The translations under genes were made by a program, and so were the position numbers. Below the pieces are notes generated by a model that did no database searches, was not told the origin of the DNA, and worked only from the letters and a program-made list of their open reading frames with translations. This document shows, one piece after another, positions 46,232 to 54,473 of a stretch of DNA of 64,000 nt. This stretch comes from Caulobacter sp. RHG1. GTDB taxonomy: Bacteria > Pseudomonadota > Alphaproteobacteria > Caulobacterales > Caulobacteraceae. The stretch spans positions 310,001-374,000 of the forward strand of contig NZ_SMZP01000006.1 of assembly GCF_013181195.1 (NCBI RefSeq). The letters run 5' to 3'. Numbering within the stretch: the first letter of the stretch is position 1; each line of letters begins with the position of its first letter.

Positions 46232-47242
46232 TCAGGCCACCTTCACGCGCGCCGCGCTTTCCGGCAGATCCGTGCCGAAGGCGCGTTGGAAGAACTCGGC
46301 CACCGTGGGGCGCTCGAGCTCGTCGCACTTGTTCAGGAAGGTCAGGCGGAAGGCCAGGGCCACGTCGTGATCGAAGATCTCGGCGTTCTGGGCCCAGGTG
46401 ATGACCGTGCGCGGGCTCATGACCGTCGAGATGTCGCCGTTCATGAAGGCGTTGCGGGTCATGTCGGCGACGCGGACCATGGCGGCCAGGGTGCGCTTGC
46501 CGTCGGCGGTGTCGTAGGACGGGTTCTTGGCCAGCACGATGGCGGCTTCGACGTCGTGTTCCAGATAGTTCAGCGTCGTGACGATCGACCAGCGGTCCAT
46601 CTGGCCCTGATTGATCTGCTGGGTGCCGTGATAGAGGCCGGTGGTGTCGCCCAGACCGATGGTGTTGGTCGTCGAGAACAGCCGGAAATACGGATTGGCG
46701 CGGATGACGCGGTTCTGGTCCAGCAGGGTCAGCTTTCCGCCGGCTTCCAGAACGCGCTGGATCACGAACATCACGTCCGGACGACCGGCGTCATACTCGT
46801 CGAACACCAAGGCGATCGGGCGCTGCAGGGCCCAGGGCAGGATGCCTTCGCGGAACTCGGTGACCTGCTTGCCTTCCTTCAGGACGATGGCGTCCTTGCC
46901 GACCAGGTCGATACGGGAAACGTGGCTGTCCAGGTTCACGCGGACCAGCGGCCAGTTCAGGCGCGCGGCGATCTGCTCGATGTGCGTGGACTTGCCGGTG
47001 CCGTGATAGCCCTGGACCATCACGCGGCGGTCGTTGGCGAAGCCGGCGCAGATGGCCTTGGTCGTCTGCGGATCGAAGCGATAGGCGCTGTCGATTTCCG
47101 GCACGTGGCTGTCGCGGTGGCTGAAGGCCGGGACCTTCATGTCGCTGTCGACGCCGAACGCGTCGCGGAGCGTCACCCACTTGTCGGGGACCAGGGTGAT
47201 CAGCGGATCTTGGGCGGAGCTGGTTTCGGCGAACTCGGGCAT
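46232..47242 (-). CDS. cobS: Cobaltochelatase subunit CobS-like AAA+ ATPase
   Basis: 336 residues. MoxR-type AAA+ protein with Walker A GYHGTGKSTHIEQIA and Walker B ALVFDEYDAGRPD, plus the CobS N-terminal block. In aerobic B12 synthesis CobS and CobT form the ATPase that helps CobN insert cobalt. Neither cobT nor cobN is in the window. A J-domain gene and bolA lie within 3 kb, an association seen in other alphaproteobacteria. Confidence 0.92.
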   Translation of the reverse strand: MPEFAETSSAQDPLITLVPDKWVTLRDAFGVDSDMKVPAFSHRDSHVPEIDSAYRFDPQTTKAICAGFANDRRVMVQGYHGTGKSTHIEQIAARLNWPLVRVNLDSHVSRIDLVGKDAIVLKEGKQVTEFREGILPWALQRPIALVFDEYDAGRPDVMFVIQRVLEAGGKLTLLDQNRVIRANPYFRLFSTTNTIGLGDTTGLYHGTQQINQGQMDRWSIVTTLNYLEHDVEAAIVLAKNPSYDTADGKRTLAAMVRVADMTRNAFMNGDISTVMSPRTVITWAQNAEIFDHDVALAFRLTFLNKCDELERPTVAEFFQRAFGTDLPESAARVKVA

Positions 47243-47319
47243 GCCTACCCGATTAAACGCTTGACCCAGGGTAGGGGAAGGGGGCGCCGCATCGCGACAC
47301 CCCCTCCGGGCCTAGTTTT

Positions 47320-47688
47320 TTAGCGGTTGGCGATGATCACCGAGGCGATCAGGCCCGTGGCGACGGCCGTCAGCAGGTACTGGTTGTCGACCCGCTGCCA
47401 GCGATAGCCGCGCGGCGGCTGGCGCAGGCCATAGCGACGATAATCGCTGACGTAGTAGCGGTTGTCGCGATACTGGCGGTCCAGGCGTTGGCCCTTGGCC
47501 CAGCGGCGGTATTCGCGACGGTCGCGGCGGTCTTCGGCGCGGGCCTGGTCGCGGCGGCCTTGTTCATAGGCGCGGTCGCGCTGGTCATAGCGGCCGTTGT
47601 TGTTGTGGTCGCGGTACTGGGCCGAGGCGGCGCCGGCGCTGCCAGCGATCATCAGAACGGCGAGCGAAGCGGTCAGAAGGCGTTTCAT
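47320..47688 (-). CDS. RcnB-family-like small periplasmic protein
   Basis: 122 residues with a signal peptide ending GAASAQYRD. The mature part is very rich in Arg, Asp and Tyr and ends with the RcnB-like signature YYVSDYRRYGLRQPPRGYRW ... followed by a hydrophobic tail (LLTAVATGLIASVII). RcnB in E. coli modulates nickel/cobalt efflux; in Caulobacterales these are mostly uncharacterised envelope proteins. Confidence 0.8.
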   Translation of the reverse strand: MKRLLTASLAVLMIAGSAGAASAQYRDHNNNGRYDQRDRAYEQGRRDQARAEDRRDRREYRRWAKGQRLDRQYRDNRYYVSDYRRYGLRQPPRGYRWQRVDNQYLLTAVATGLIASVIIANR

Positions 47689-47818
47689 GTGGGGTCTCCT
47701 TCGATGAGGATGTCAGAATAGGGGACATGACCTAGTCCCAGCATGAACGACGCTGGTCAGCTTAAGTTCATGTTTCAAAAGGGAAATATTGTAGTCTGAA
47801 GTCTGCATTTCGGGAGCT

Positions 47819-48532
47819 ATGCCTTTGATCCGTATCGACTTTCGCGCTCTGCTGACGGCCGCGCGGCGCGAGTTGGCTGCGACCTGCGCTTTGCTGATCG
47901 TCGGTCTGGGGGCCATGGGCTTCCTGTCGATCGCCGAGGAAGTTCAGGAAGGCGAGACGCGGGCGCTGGATCTGGCGGTGCTGAAGGCCCTGCGAGTCGA
48001 TGGCCAGCCGGACGTGATGATCGGCCCCGATTGGCTGCATGTCGCCGCGATCGACATCACCGCCCTGGGCTCGCTGGCGGTGCTGGCTCTGCTGATCCTG
48101 CTGGCCTTCGCCTTTCTGGCGGCCCTGCGGCGCTGGAGCGAGGGTGTGCTGCTGGTGGCGGGCGCGGGCGGCGGATTGCTGATCAGCCAGGGCCTGAAGC
48201 TGGTGTTCGGGCGCGAGCGGCCGGACTTGGCCTATCGCGCGGTCGAGGCGGTCAACGCCAGCTTCCCGTCCGGTCACGCCATGCTGTCGGCCGTGGTGTT
48301 CCTGACCCTGGGCGTTCTGGCCGCGCGCTTCGCAGACCGACGGCGGGTCAAGGTGCTGGCGGTCAGCGCCGCGGTGCTGATCAGCCTGCTGGTGGGCCTC
48401 AGCCGGATCTATCTGGGCGTCCACTGGGCCAGCGACGTGCTGGCCGGCTGGTGCATCGGCGCGGCGTGGGCGATGGCCTGCTGGCTGGCGACGGTGTTCG
48501 TCCAGCGCCGCTTCACGCAGCGCGTGGCTTAA
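47819..48532 (+). CDS. PAP2-family membrane phosphatase
   Basis: 237 residues. Six membrane helices and the three phosphatase motifs: KLVFGRERPD, FPSGHAM and SRIYLGVHWASDV. It dephosphorylates lipid phosphates such as undecaprenyl pyrophosphate or phosphatidic acid at the periplasmic face. GGGAGCT precedes the ATG. Its TAA stop overlaps the stop of the convergent gene within a TTAA. Confidence 0.93.
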   Translation: MPLIRIDFRALLTAARRELAATCALLIVGLGAMGFLSIAEEVQEGETRALDLAVLKALRVDGQPDVMIGPDWLHVAAIDITALGSLAVLALLILLAFAFLAALRRWSEGVLLVAGAGGGLLISQGLKLVFGRERPDLAYRAVEAVNASFPSGHAMLSAVVFLTLGVLAARFADRRRVKVLAVSAAVLISLLVGLSRIYLGVHWASDVLAGWCIGAAWAMACWLATVFVQRRFTQRVA

Positions 48533-48966
48533 GCTTTCGGCTTGGGCCGCCAGCGCAGTTCCAGGGTGGTCCAGACGGCGCCGGCGAAGTCGAGCAGGCC
48601 GAACGCCAGCCAGGCCTTCGGCAGCCAGTCGGCCAGCACGAAGGCGCCGATCACCACCAGCGAGAACACCCGCAGCACCACCGAGGCCCGCATATAGGTG
48701 CGTTGTCCGGTCCAGCCGGCGACATGGTAGCCCATGGCGTAGGCCAGCAGGGCGAGGCCCGCGAACCGGACCCAGGGCAGGGACGGCTCTTCGACCGAGG
48801 TCTTGAGCAGGTCCAGGCTGGCGCGCGGGGCGACCGCCAGGGCCAGGCCGCCGGTCGACAGCAGGCCGCCCCAGAACCAGATGCTCCACGGCTTGCCGAA
48901 CGGCACGGGCGTCACGGGCGTCGGCGGCTCGCTAGGCGCGCGCCATTCCGGGTCGTTGACGGTCAT
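48529..48966 (-). CDS. Hypothetical membrane protein
   Basis: 145 residues. Four hydrophobic segments: about 30-48 (SIWFWGGLLSTGGLALAVA), 66-80, 92-112 (ASVVLRVFSLVVIGAFVLADW) and a weaker end. The N-terminus is soluble and Pro-rich. No family recognised. Convergent with the PAP2 gene, sharing stop-codon bases. Confidence 0.7.
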   Translation of the reverse strand: MTVNDPEWRAPSEPPTPVTPVPFGKPWSIWFWGGLLSTGGLALAVAPRASLDLLKTSVEEPSLPWVRFAGLALLAYAMGYHVAGWTGQRTYMRASVVLRVFSLVVIGAFVLADWLPKAWLAFGLLDFAGAVWTTLELRWRPKPKA

Positions 48967-49112
48967 GAAGAAAGGTCCCTACGCCCACTGGCGCGGGAGG
49001 ATGGCCCAGGGGAGGGGCGCTTCGCAAGTGCGGGGCCGGACGAGCCTAGGAGCGCTGACAGGATCGGCGTCCCAAACTCCTCCTCATTAGAGAGAAGGGC
49101 GTGGGCGCGCCC

Positions 49113-49769
49113 TCAGCTCTTCACCATGCCGGACTTCTGCAGCGTCTTGTAGGCCTTGATGACCCGCTGCAGCTTGTGCTCGGCGCTGCGGTCGCCGCCG
49201 TTGGCGTCGGGGTGGCAGCGCTTCAGCAGCTCCTTGTACTTGGCCTTGATCGCGGCGCTGTCGGCGCCAGCTTCCAGGTCGAGGTCGGCCAGGGCCTGGC
49301 GCTCCAGCTTGCCCAGGCCGCGCTCGGCGGCGGTGCGCGCTGATTCGGCCTTGCGCTGCTGGGCGCGGAACACGCCGAACGGATCGGCGAAGGCTCGAGC
49401 GTCGCGAGCGGCCGCGGCGGCGGCTTCGCGGGAGTTGGCGTCGGCCTTGAAGCTCCAGGTCGGGCGGCCGCCGGTCTGGCGTTCCTTCTCCTGAGCGGCG
49501 CGGATCTGCGACTCGCTCATGCCGGCGTAGAAGTTCCAGTTCTTGTTATACTCGGCCGCGTGCGGCTGGCAGAACCAGTAGTGCTCGTTGGGCATGTCGC
49601 GCGACTTGGGCGCACGGGTCGATCCCGCCAGGCGACAGTCAGGATGGTCGCAGCGTTTTTCGCCCGGCTTCAGGCCGAGGACGTCGTTGACCGCGTCGTC
49701 CTCGCCCTTCTTCGGGGGGCGGACGCGGATGTCGGTAAACTTGGGGCGATATTCGAACTGCCGGCTCAT
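49113..49769 (-). CDS. J-domain protein with N-terminal Cys cluster
   Basis: 218 residues. The C-terminal J-domain (about 160-215) carries the DnaK-stimulating HPD motif in KRCHPDANGGDR. The N-terminal part has a possible metal-binding cluster (EKRCDHPDCRLAG, HYWFCQPHAAEYNKNWNFYAGM). This architecture is conserved in alphaproteobacteria, often between bolA and cobS. It is divergent from bolA, which begins 60 bases away. Confidence 0.88.
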   Translation of the reverse strand: MSRQFEYRPKFTDIRVRPPKKGEDDAVNDVLGLKPGEKRCDHPDCRLAGSTRAPKSRDMPNEHYWFCQPHAAEYNKNWNFYAGMSESQIRAAQEKERQTGGRPTWSFKADANSREAAAAAARDARAFADPFGVFRAQQRKAESARTAAERGLGKLERQALADLDLEAGADSAAIKAKYKELLKRCHPDANGGDRSAEHKLQRVIKAYKTLQKSGMVKS

Positions 49770-49828
49770 GGCCCCTAGAGTAATCTCGCGCTATTTCCGT
49801 TCAAGGATTGACTTGCAAGAGACGCATC

Positions 49829-50101
49829 ATGGGCGCCGTCATCGACACCATCCGCCACAAGCTGGAGGAGGCCTTTTCGCCCACCCGCCTGGAGATCGTC
49901 GACGATAGCGATCGCCACCACGGTCACGCCGGCCATACCGGTTCGGGCGAAAGCCATCTGAACCTGCGGATCGAGGCGCAGGCCTTTGCGGGCAAGGCCC
50001 GGGTGATGCGCCAGCGGCTGGTGATGAAGGTGCTGGAAGCTGAGCTCGCAGGCCCCGTCCACGCGCTTTCGATCATCGCGACGGCCCCCGGCGAAGGGTG
50101 A
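49829..50101 (+). CDS. bolA: BolA family protein
   Basis: 90 residues from the ATG at 49829. The BolA fold is visible in LEEAFSPTRLEIVDDSDRHHGH, ESHLNLRIEAQAFAGKARVMRQRLV and the terminal HALSIIATAPGE. BolA proteins partner monothiol glutaredoxins in Fe-S handling and affect morphology. The His-rich DRHHGHAGH loop fits metal or cluster binding. Confidence 0.9.
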   Translation: MGAVIDTIRHKLEEAFSPTRLEIVDDSDRHHGHAGHTGSGESHLNLRIEAQAFAGKARVMRQRLVMKVLEAELAGPVHALSIIATAPGEG

Positions 50102-50201
50102 TCCCAGGGGCTTTCGCGCTGCGTTTTTCGCTTGCGCGGAAGCCCTGCGGCTGATTGCCTCTCTCCCCGGCGCGATCCTCTGCCGGAAGGTGGGACGTCG
50201 C

Positions 50202-50618
50202 ATGATCGCCAATCCAGACATCGCCGAACAAGAGGCCGCCCGGGTTCTGCCCGAGCTGTTGTCGCGGTCCTATGCCCGCTATTCGAACTTCACGGTGGCG
50301 GCGGCGGTGATCGACGAGGACGGTCGCGTCCACTACGGCGTCAATGTCGAGAACGCGGCCTATCCGGTCGGCACCTGCGCCGAACAGACGGCGATCGGGG
50401 CGATGATCACGATGCGCGGCCCCCGGCGGATCGACAGGGTGTTGATCGCAGCCGGCTCCGGCGCCGTGGTCCAGCCTTGCGGGGCCTGCCGCCAGCGCAT
50501 CGCCGAGTTCGCCGGCGAGGCCTGCCAGATCGTCTCCGTGCAAGGCGGGGCGACGACCGAGCGCCTGCCGTTCTGGGGTCTGCTGCCGCATTCGTTCGGG
50601 CCGCGTGACCTCGACTAA
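50202..50618 (+). CDS. cdd: Cytidine deaminase
   Basis: 138 residues from the ATG at 50202. The zinc site is complete: YPVGTCAEQTAIG (Cys and catalytic Glu) and PCGACRQRIAEF (two Cys), with FTVAAAVIDEDG as the substrate-binding start. It converts cytidine or deoxycytidine to uridine in pyrimidine salvage. This is the small tetrameric type. Follows bolA by 100 bases. Confidence 0.93.
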   Translation: MIANPDIAEQEAARVLPELLSRSYARYSNFTVAAAVIDEDGRVHYGVNVENAAYPVGTCAEQTAIGAMITMRGPRRIDRVLIAAGSGAVVQPCGACRQRIAEFAGEACQIVSVQGGATTERLPFWGLLPHSFGPRDLD

Positions 50619-50989
50619 CGTCGCGAGACAAGCTGGGCGTGTAGGGTGCGAATGATCTGCACGCTGGGGTATGTTCGGTATGCGACGCAACCGAAACAAA
50701 GTGTTTCGGAAATAATTTGTCTCAAATATCGCTGATCTGCGGATTCAATCGTTCTGGCGAAAGTTCGCCTTGGCGCAAGTCGATCGCGGCGATGTCGGGG
50801 CAAACTTTCCCTCAGTCCGCCCAATTGTGTTCAAATAGTCACGTTATTTCTAAAATGAGGCCGAATGCGGCCGTGAAGGGTTCGGATTTGTGACGATCCT
50901 GCTACGGTGCGGTGTGGATGAACGCGGATATTTATGCCCCGTTCGGCCCTGAACCCTCCGTTTTTCGTGTCGTCCTTGGGGGACCTCTG
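50619..50989. other. Upstream region of the large TonB receptor
   Basis: 371 bases without a credible gene. It is more AT-rich than coding DNA, with one GANTC site (GATTC 50742-50746) and scattered AT tracts (AATAATTTG, TTATTTCTAAAA). It presumably holds the receptor promoter and leader. No Fur-like palindrome of the type seen upstream of the iron genes is visible. Confidence 0.5.
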
Positions 50990-53983
50990 TTGAGCTTGAA
51001 CAAGAACATTCTGCTGGGAACGACGGTCATTACCGGCGTTCTGTCGCTGATCGCCGCCGCCGCTCCCGCCTACGCCCAGACCGCGCCTGACGCGCCGGCC
51101 GCCGAGGCCCAGGAAGTCGAAGCGATCACCGTCACCGGCTCGCGCATCCGCCGCAGCGAATTCACCGCCGCCGCGCCGATCCAAGTCCTGACCTCGGAAA
51201 GCGCTGAGCTGCAAGGCCAGGCGACGATCTCGGCCGTGCTGCAGAACTCGTCGCTCGCCGCCGGCAACGGCCAGATCAACAACCAGTACACCGGCTACAA
51301 CGTGACCGGCGGTCCGGGCGTCAGCACGATCTCGCTGCGCGGCCTCGGCGCCAACCGCACCCTGGTCCTGCTGAACGGCCGTCGCGCCGGTCCGGCCGGC
51401 GTGCGCGGTCAAGTCGGCCCGTTCGACCTGGGCGTGGTTCCGGAATCGATCGTTGAACGCGTCGAAATCCTGAAGGACGGCGCGTCGTCGGTTTACGGCT
51501 CGGACGCCGTCGCCGGCGTCGTCAACATCATCACCCGCACCAAGATGGACGGTGGCGAGCTCAAGATCTGGGGCAGCAACCCGATCGACAAGGGCGGCTC
51601 CTCGTACCGCATCACCGGCGCCTACGGTAAGACCTTCGACCGCGGCTACGCCAACATCTCGGGCGAGTACTTCCGCCAGGAAGTCCTGCGTCGCGGCGAC
51701 CGCGACGACACCGCCTGCGCCGCCGACTATCTGTTCGACCCGAAGACCGGCGCCCGCCGCGACTACAAGGACTCGCTCACCGGCCAGTTCAAGTGCGTCA
51801 ACCTGGGCAACGGCTACGTCCAGCAGGTCGCCGGTTCGGTGAACCTGATGCCGGTCGTTCCGGGCCAGACCTATCCGACCGCCGCCCAAGGCAACGACTC
51901 GGCCTTCCCTGGCTTCGTCCGCTTCAACCGCATCGGCTATCCGAGCACCTACAGCTACGCGCCGCAATCGACGCCGCTGTTCGACCGCGCCAGCACGGTC
52001 AGCCCGGAAATCCGCACGACTTTGAACTTCAACGGCGGCTACCAGCTGACCGACAAGATCGAAGCCTACACCGAGCTGATGTTCAGCGAGCGTAAGTCGG
52101 CTCAGTACGGCGTCGCGCAGATCTTCCAGTCGTTCGCTCAGCGCAACACGCTGAACGGCGCGCCGAACTACCTGCCGGGCAACAACCCGAACAACATCCT
52201 GGGCGTCAACGCCCTGACCATCTCGGCCTACGCCTCGGACGGTCACCAGGACGTCAAGTACTACCGCGCCGTCGGTGGTCTGCGCGGCTCGGTCGACTTC
52301 AACGGTGGCTGGGACTGGGACCTGTTCGGTCAGTACTCCAAGTCGGACGCGACCTATGACTTCGGTTCGCGCGTCTATCTGGACCGCTTCGTGGCCCTGA
52401 ACAGCCCGAACGTGGCCTGCACCAACAACCCGCTGGGCGGCAACGTCTCGGGCTTCAACTGCTCGGCCCTGCCGAACGGTATCCCGTGGATGTCGAACCG
52501 CGTCCTGCAAGGCCAGTTCACCCAGGCCGAGAAGGACTTCCTGTTCTTCAACGAGGAAGGCACCACCGAGTACAGCCACGCCTACATCGAAGGTTCGGCT
52601 TCGGGCGACCTGTTCCAGCTGCCCACCGGCGCCGTCGCCGGCGCGTTCGGCTTCCAGGTCCGCAAGGAACGCATCAACGACAAGCCCGGCACGCAAGCCG
52701 CGACCCGCAACATGGCTCTGTACAGCTCGGCTGGCCAGACCAAGGGCAGCGACAGCGTCAAGGAAGTGTTCGGCGAAATCGACATGCCGCTGGTTCGCGA
52801 CGCGCGCTTCATGGAGCGCCTGGACCTGAACCTGTCGGGCCGTTACTCGGACTATGACAGCTACGGCTCGAACGCGACCTGGAAGGTCGGCGTGAACTGG
52901 CGCGTGTTCCCGTCGGTGACCCTGCGCTACACGCACGGCACGTCGTTCCGCGCTCCGTCGCTGTACGAACTGTATCTGGGCAACCAGATCGGCTACTCGG
53001 CCCAGAACGCTGTCGACCCCTGCTACGACCTGGCCAACTCGACCACGGCGACGCAGCTGACCCGCACCAACTGCGCGTCGCAAGGCATCCCGGTGGACTA
53101 CAACGCCCTGGGCGGCAGCAGCGCCACGATCTACTCGGTCGGCGGCGTCGGCAACCTGAAGGCTGAAACGGCTCAGGCCAACACCTTCGGCGTCGTCTGG
53201 TCGCCGAGCTTCGCGGACCTGAACGTCGCGGTCGACTACTTCACGATCAACGTCGACGACCAAGTCCGTCAGTTCGGCGCCGCCAACATCCTGAAGCAGT
53301 GCTACAACTCGGCCGACTTCGCGACCAACCCGTTCTGCTCGCTGTTCACGCGCGATGCGACCCGTCACTACGTCCTGACGGTTCAGAACAGCTACGTGAA
53401 CGTGGCCAACCAGGTTAACCGCGGCATCGACCTGACCACCCGCTACGGTCAGGGCCTGTTCGGCGGTCGCTTCGTGATGAACTCGCAGTTCACGTGGCAG
53501 ACCAAGAACGTGACGACCCTGCTGGGCGGCGCGGCTCCGCTGAACTACCTGGGCACGACCTACAACTTCGATGGCCCGGGCTTCTCGGGCAACGTGCAGG
53601 CGACCTGGAAGAAGGACGACTGGACGTTCTTCTGGGGCGTCAACATGATCGGCAAGGGCTCGGACATCATGCAGCCCGCCAACATGGGCAACGTGTTCCC
53701 GGTCACGAAGTACAGCGACGTGGTCGGCGGCGTGACCAACGTCTGCACCGCGGCGGCGAACTCGTGCTCGTCGTACAAGCTGCACACGGAATTCACCTCG
53801 TACCACACGTTCTCGGTGAAGAAGGACTTCGACAGCATGTCGGCCCAGGTCGGCATCAACAACGCTTTCGACGAGCGTCCGCCGGCCCAGTCGTCGGGTC
53901 AGTTCCGCGTCGGCACCGCCGCCATCGGCAACTACGACATGATCGGTCGTCGGATCTTCATGTCGGTCAGCAAGAAGTGGTAG
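50990..53983 (+). CDS. Large TonB-dependent receptor
   Basis: 997 residues from a TTG at 50990 preceded by GGGGGA; the frame is open to an ATG at 50912 but that extension reads poorly. A signal peptide (LLGTTVITGVLSLIAAAAPAYAQ) leads to the TonB box (EAITVTGSRIRRSEF), plug domain (ISLRGLGANRTLVLLNGRRAG, VERVEILKDGASSVYGSDAVAGVVNI) and a large barrel ending in ISVSKKW-like MSVSKKW. This is the oligosaccharide or peptide-type receptor group common in Caulobacter rather than a siderophore receptor. Strong codon bias suggests high expression. Confidence 0.94.
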   Translation: MSLNKNILLGTTVITGVLSLIAAAAPAYAQTAPDAPAAEAQEVEAITVTGSRIRRSEFTAAAPIQVLTSESAELQGQATISAVLQNSSLAAGNGQINNQYTGYNVTGGPGVSTISLRGLGANRTLVLLNGRRAGPAGVRGQVGPFDLGVVPESIVERVEILKDGASSVYGSDAVAGVVNIITRTKMDGGELKIWGSNPIDKGGSSYRITGAYGKTFDRGYANISGEYFRQEVLRRGDRDDTACAADYLFDPKTGARRDYKDSLTGQFKCVNLGNGYVQQVAGSVNLMPVVPGQTYPTAAQGNDSAFPGFVRFNRIGYPSTYSYAPQSTPLFDRASTVSPEIRTTLNFNGGYQLTDKIEAYTELMFSERKSAQYGVAQIFQSFAQRNTLNGAPNYLPGNNPNNILGVNALTISAYASDGHQDVKYYRAVGGLRGSVDFNGGWDWDLFGQYSKSDATYDFGSRVYLDRFVALNSPNVACTNNPLGGNVSGFNCSALPNGIPWMSNRVLQGQFTQAEKDFLFFNEEGTTEYSHAYIEGSASGDLFQLPTGAVAGAFGFQVRKERINDKPGTQAATRNMALYSSAGQTKGSDSVKEVFGEIDMPLVRDARFMERLDLNLSGRYSDYDSYGSNATWKVGVNWRVFPSVTLRYTHGTSFRAPSLYELYLGNQIGYSAQNAVDPCYDLANSTTATQLTRTNCASQGIPVDYNALGGSSATIYSVGGVGNLKAETAQANTFGVVWSPSFADLNVAVDYFTINVDDQVRQFGAANILKQCYNSADFATNPFCSLFTRDATRHYVLTVQNSYVNVANQVNRGIDLTTRYGQGLFGGRFVMNSQFTWQTKNVTTLLGGAAPLNYLGTTYNFDGPGFSGNVQATWKKDDWTFFWGVNMIGKGSDIMQPANMGNVFPVTKYSDVVGGVTNVCTAAANSCSSYKLHTEFTSYHTFSVKKDFDSMSAQVGINNAFDERPPAQSSGQFRVGTAAIGNYDMIGRRIFMSVSKKW

Positions 53984-54046
53984 TCTGACGTCCTCTTCGG
54001 CCGGGTGTCCGCACCCGGCCGATATGGATCCAGACGACGGATACGG

Positions 54047-54083
54047 AAAAGGGGCGGCCCCGTGAGGAGCCGCCCCTTTTTTG
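54047..54083. terminator. Bidirectional terminator after the TonB receptor
   Basis: Twelve-base perfect arms AAAAGGGGCGGC (54047-54058) and GCCGCCCCTTTT (54069-54080), followed by TT and preceded by AAAA, so it can serve both the receptor and the convergent response-regulator gene. Confidence 0.92.
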
Positions 54084-54104
54084 TGTCCGAAACCCTGGAA
54101 GGGA

Positions 54105-54473
54105 TCAGGCCGTCTGGCTGACCAGGCCTTCCAGCACGCGGCGCAGATCGGCCTCGCGAAAAGGCTTCTGCAGGACGCTGGCGCCCTTGTGGTCTTCGCT
54201 GATGCCGGCCTCGCCATAGCCGCTGGCGAAGGCGTAGGGCACCCCGCGGGCGCGCAGGGCGTCGGCGACCGGGAAGATCGGGCGGCCGCCCAGATTGACG
54301 TCCAGCAGGGCCGCGTCGATGTCGGCCGAGGTGGCCAGGCGCAGGGCTTCCTCGATCTCGGCGGCGGGGCCCACGATCGTGCAGCCCAGATCTGTCAGCA
54401 TGTCCTCGACCAGCATGGAAACCAGCGCTTCGTCTTCGACGACCAGGACCTTGAGGGCGGATAGTGTCTTCAT
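54105..54473 (-). CDS. Single-domain response regulator
   Basis: 122 residues, a receiver domain only. Acidic pocket in VLVVEDEALVSMLVEDML, phosphoacceptor Asp in IDAALLDVNLGGRP, and conserved Lys in VLQKPF. The YAFASGYG segment resembles the FAT GUY family of alphaproteobacterial receivers. Its ATG overlaps the stop of the HWE kinase by four bases, so it is the obvious phosphotransfer partner. Confidence 0.9.
   Translation of the reverse strand: MKTLSALKVLVVEDEALVSMLVEDMLTDLGCTIVGPAAEIEEALRLATSADIDAALLDVNLGGRPIFPVADALRARGVPYAFASGYGEAGISEDHKGASVLQKPFREADLRRVLEGLVSQTA

Noticed and set aside
50831..54217. 1128-codon open frame on the minus strand
   Set aside because: It is antisense to the TonB receptor, which has a signal peptide, TonB box and plug motifs. 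The antisense product is Val/Arg/Asp-rich without domain motifs, as expected for a shadow frame in high-GC DNA.
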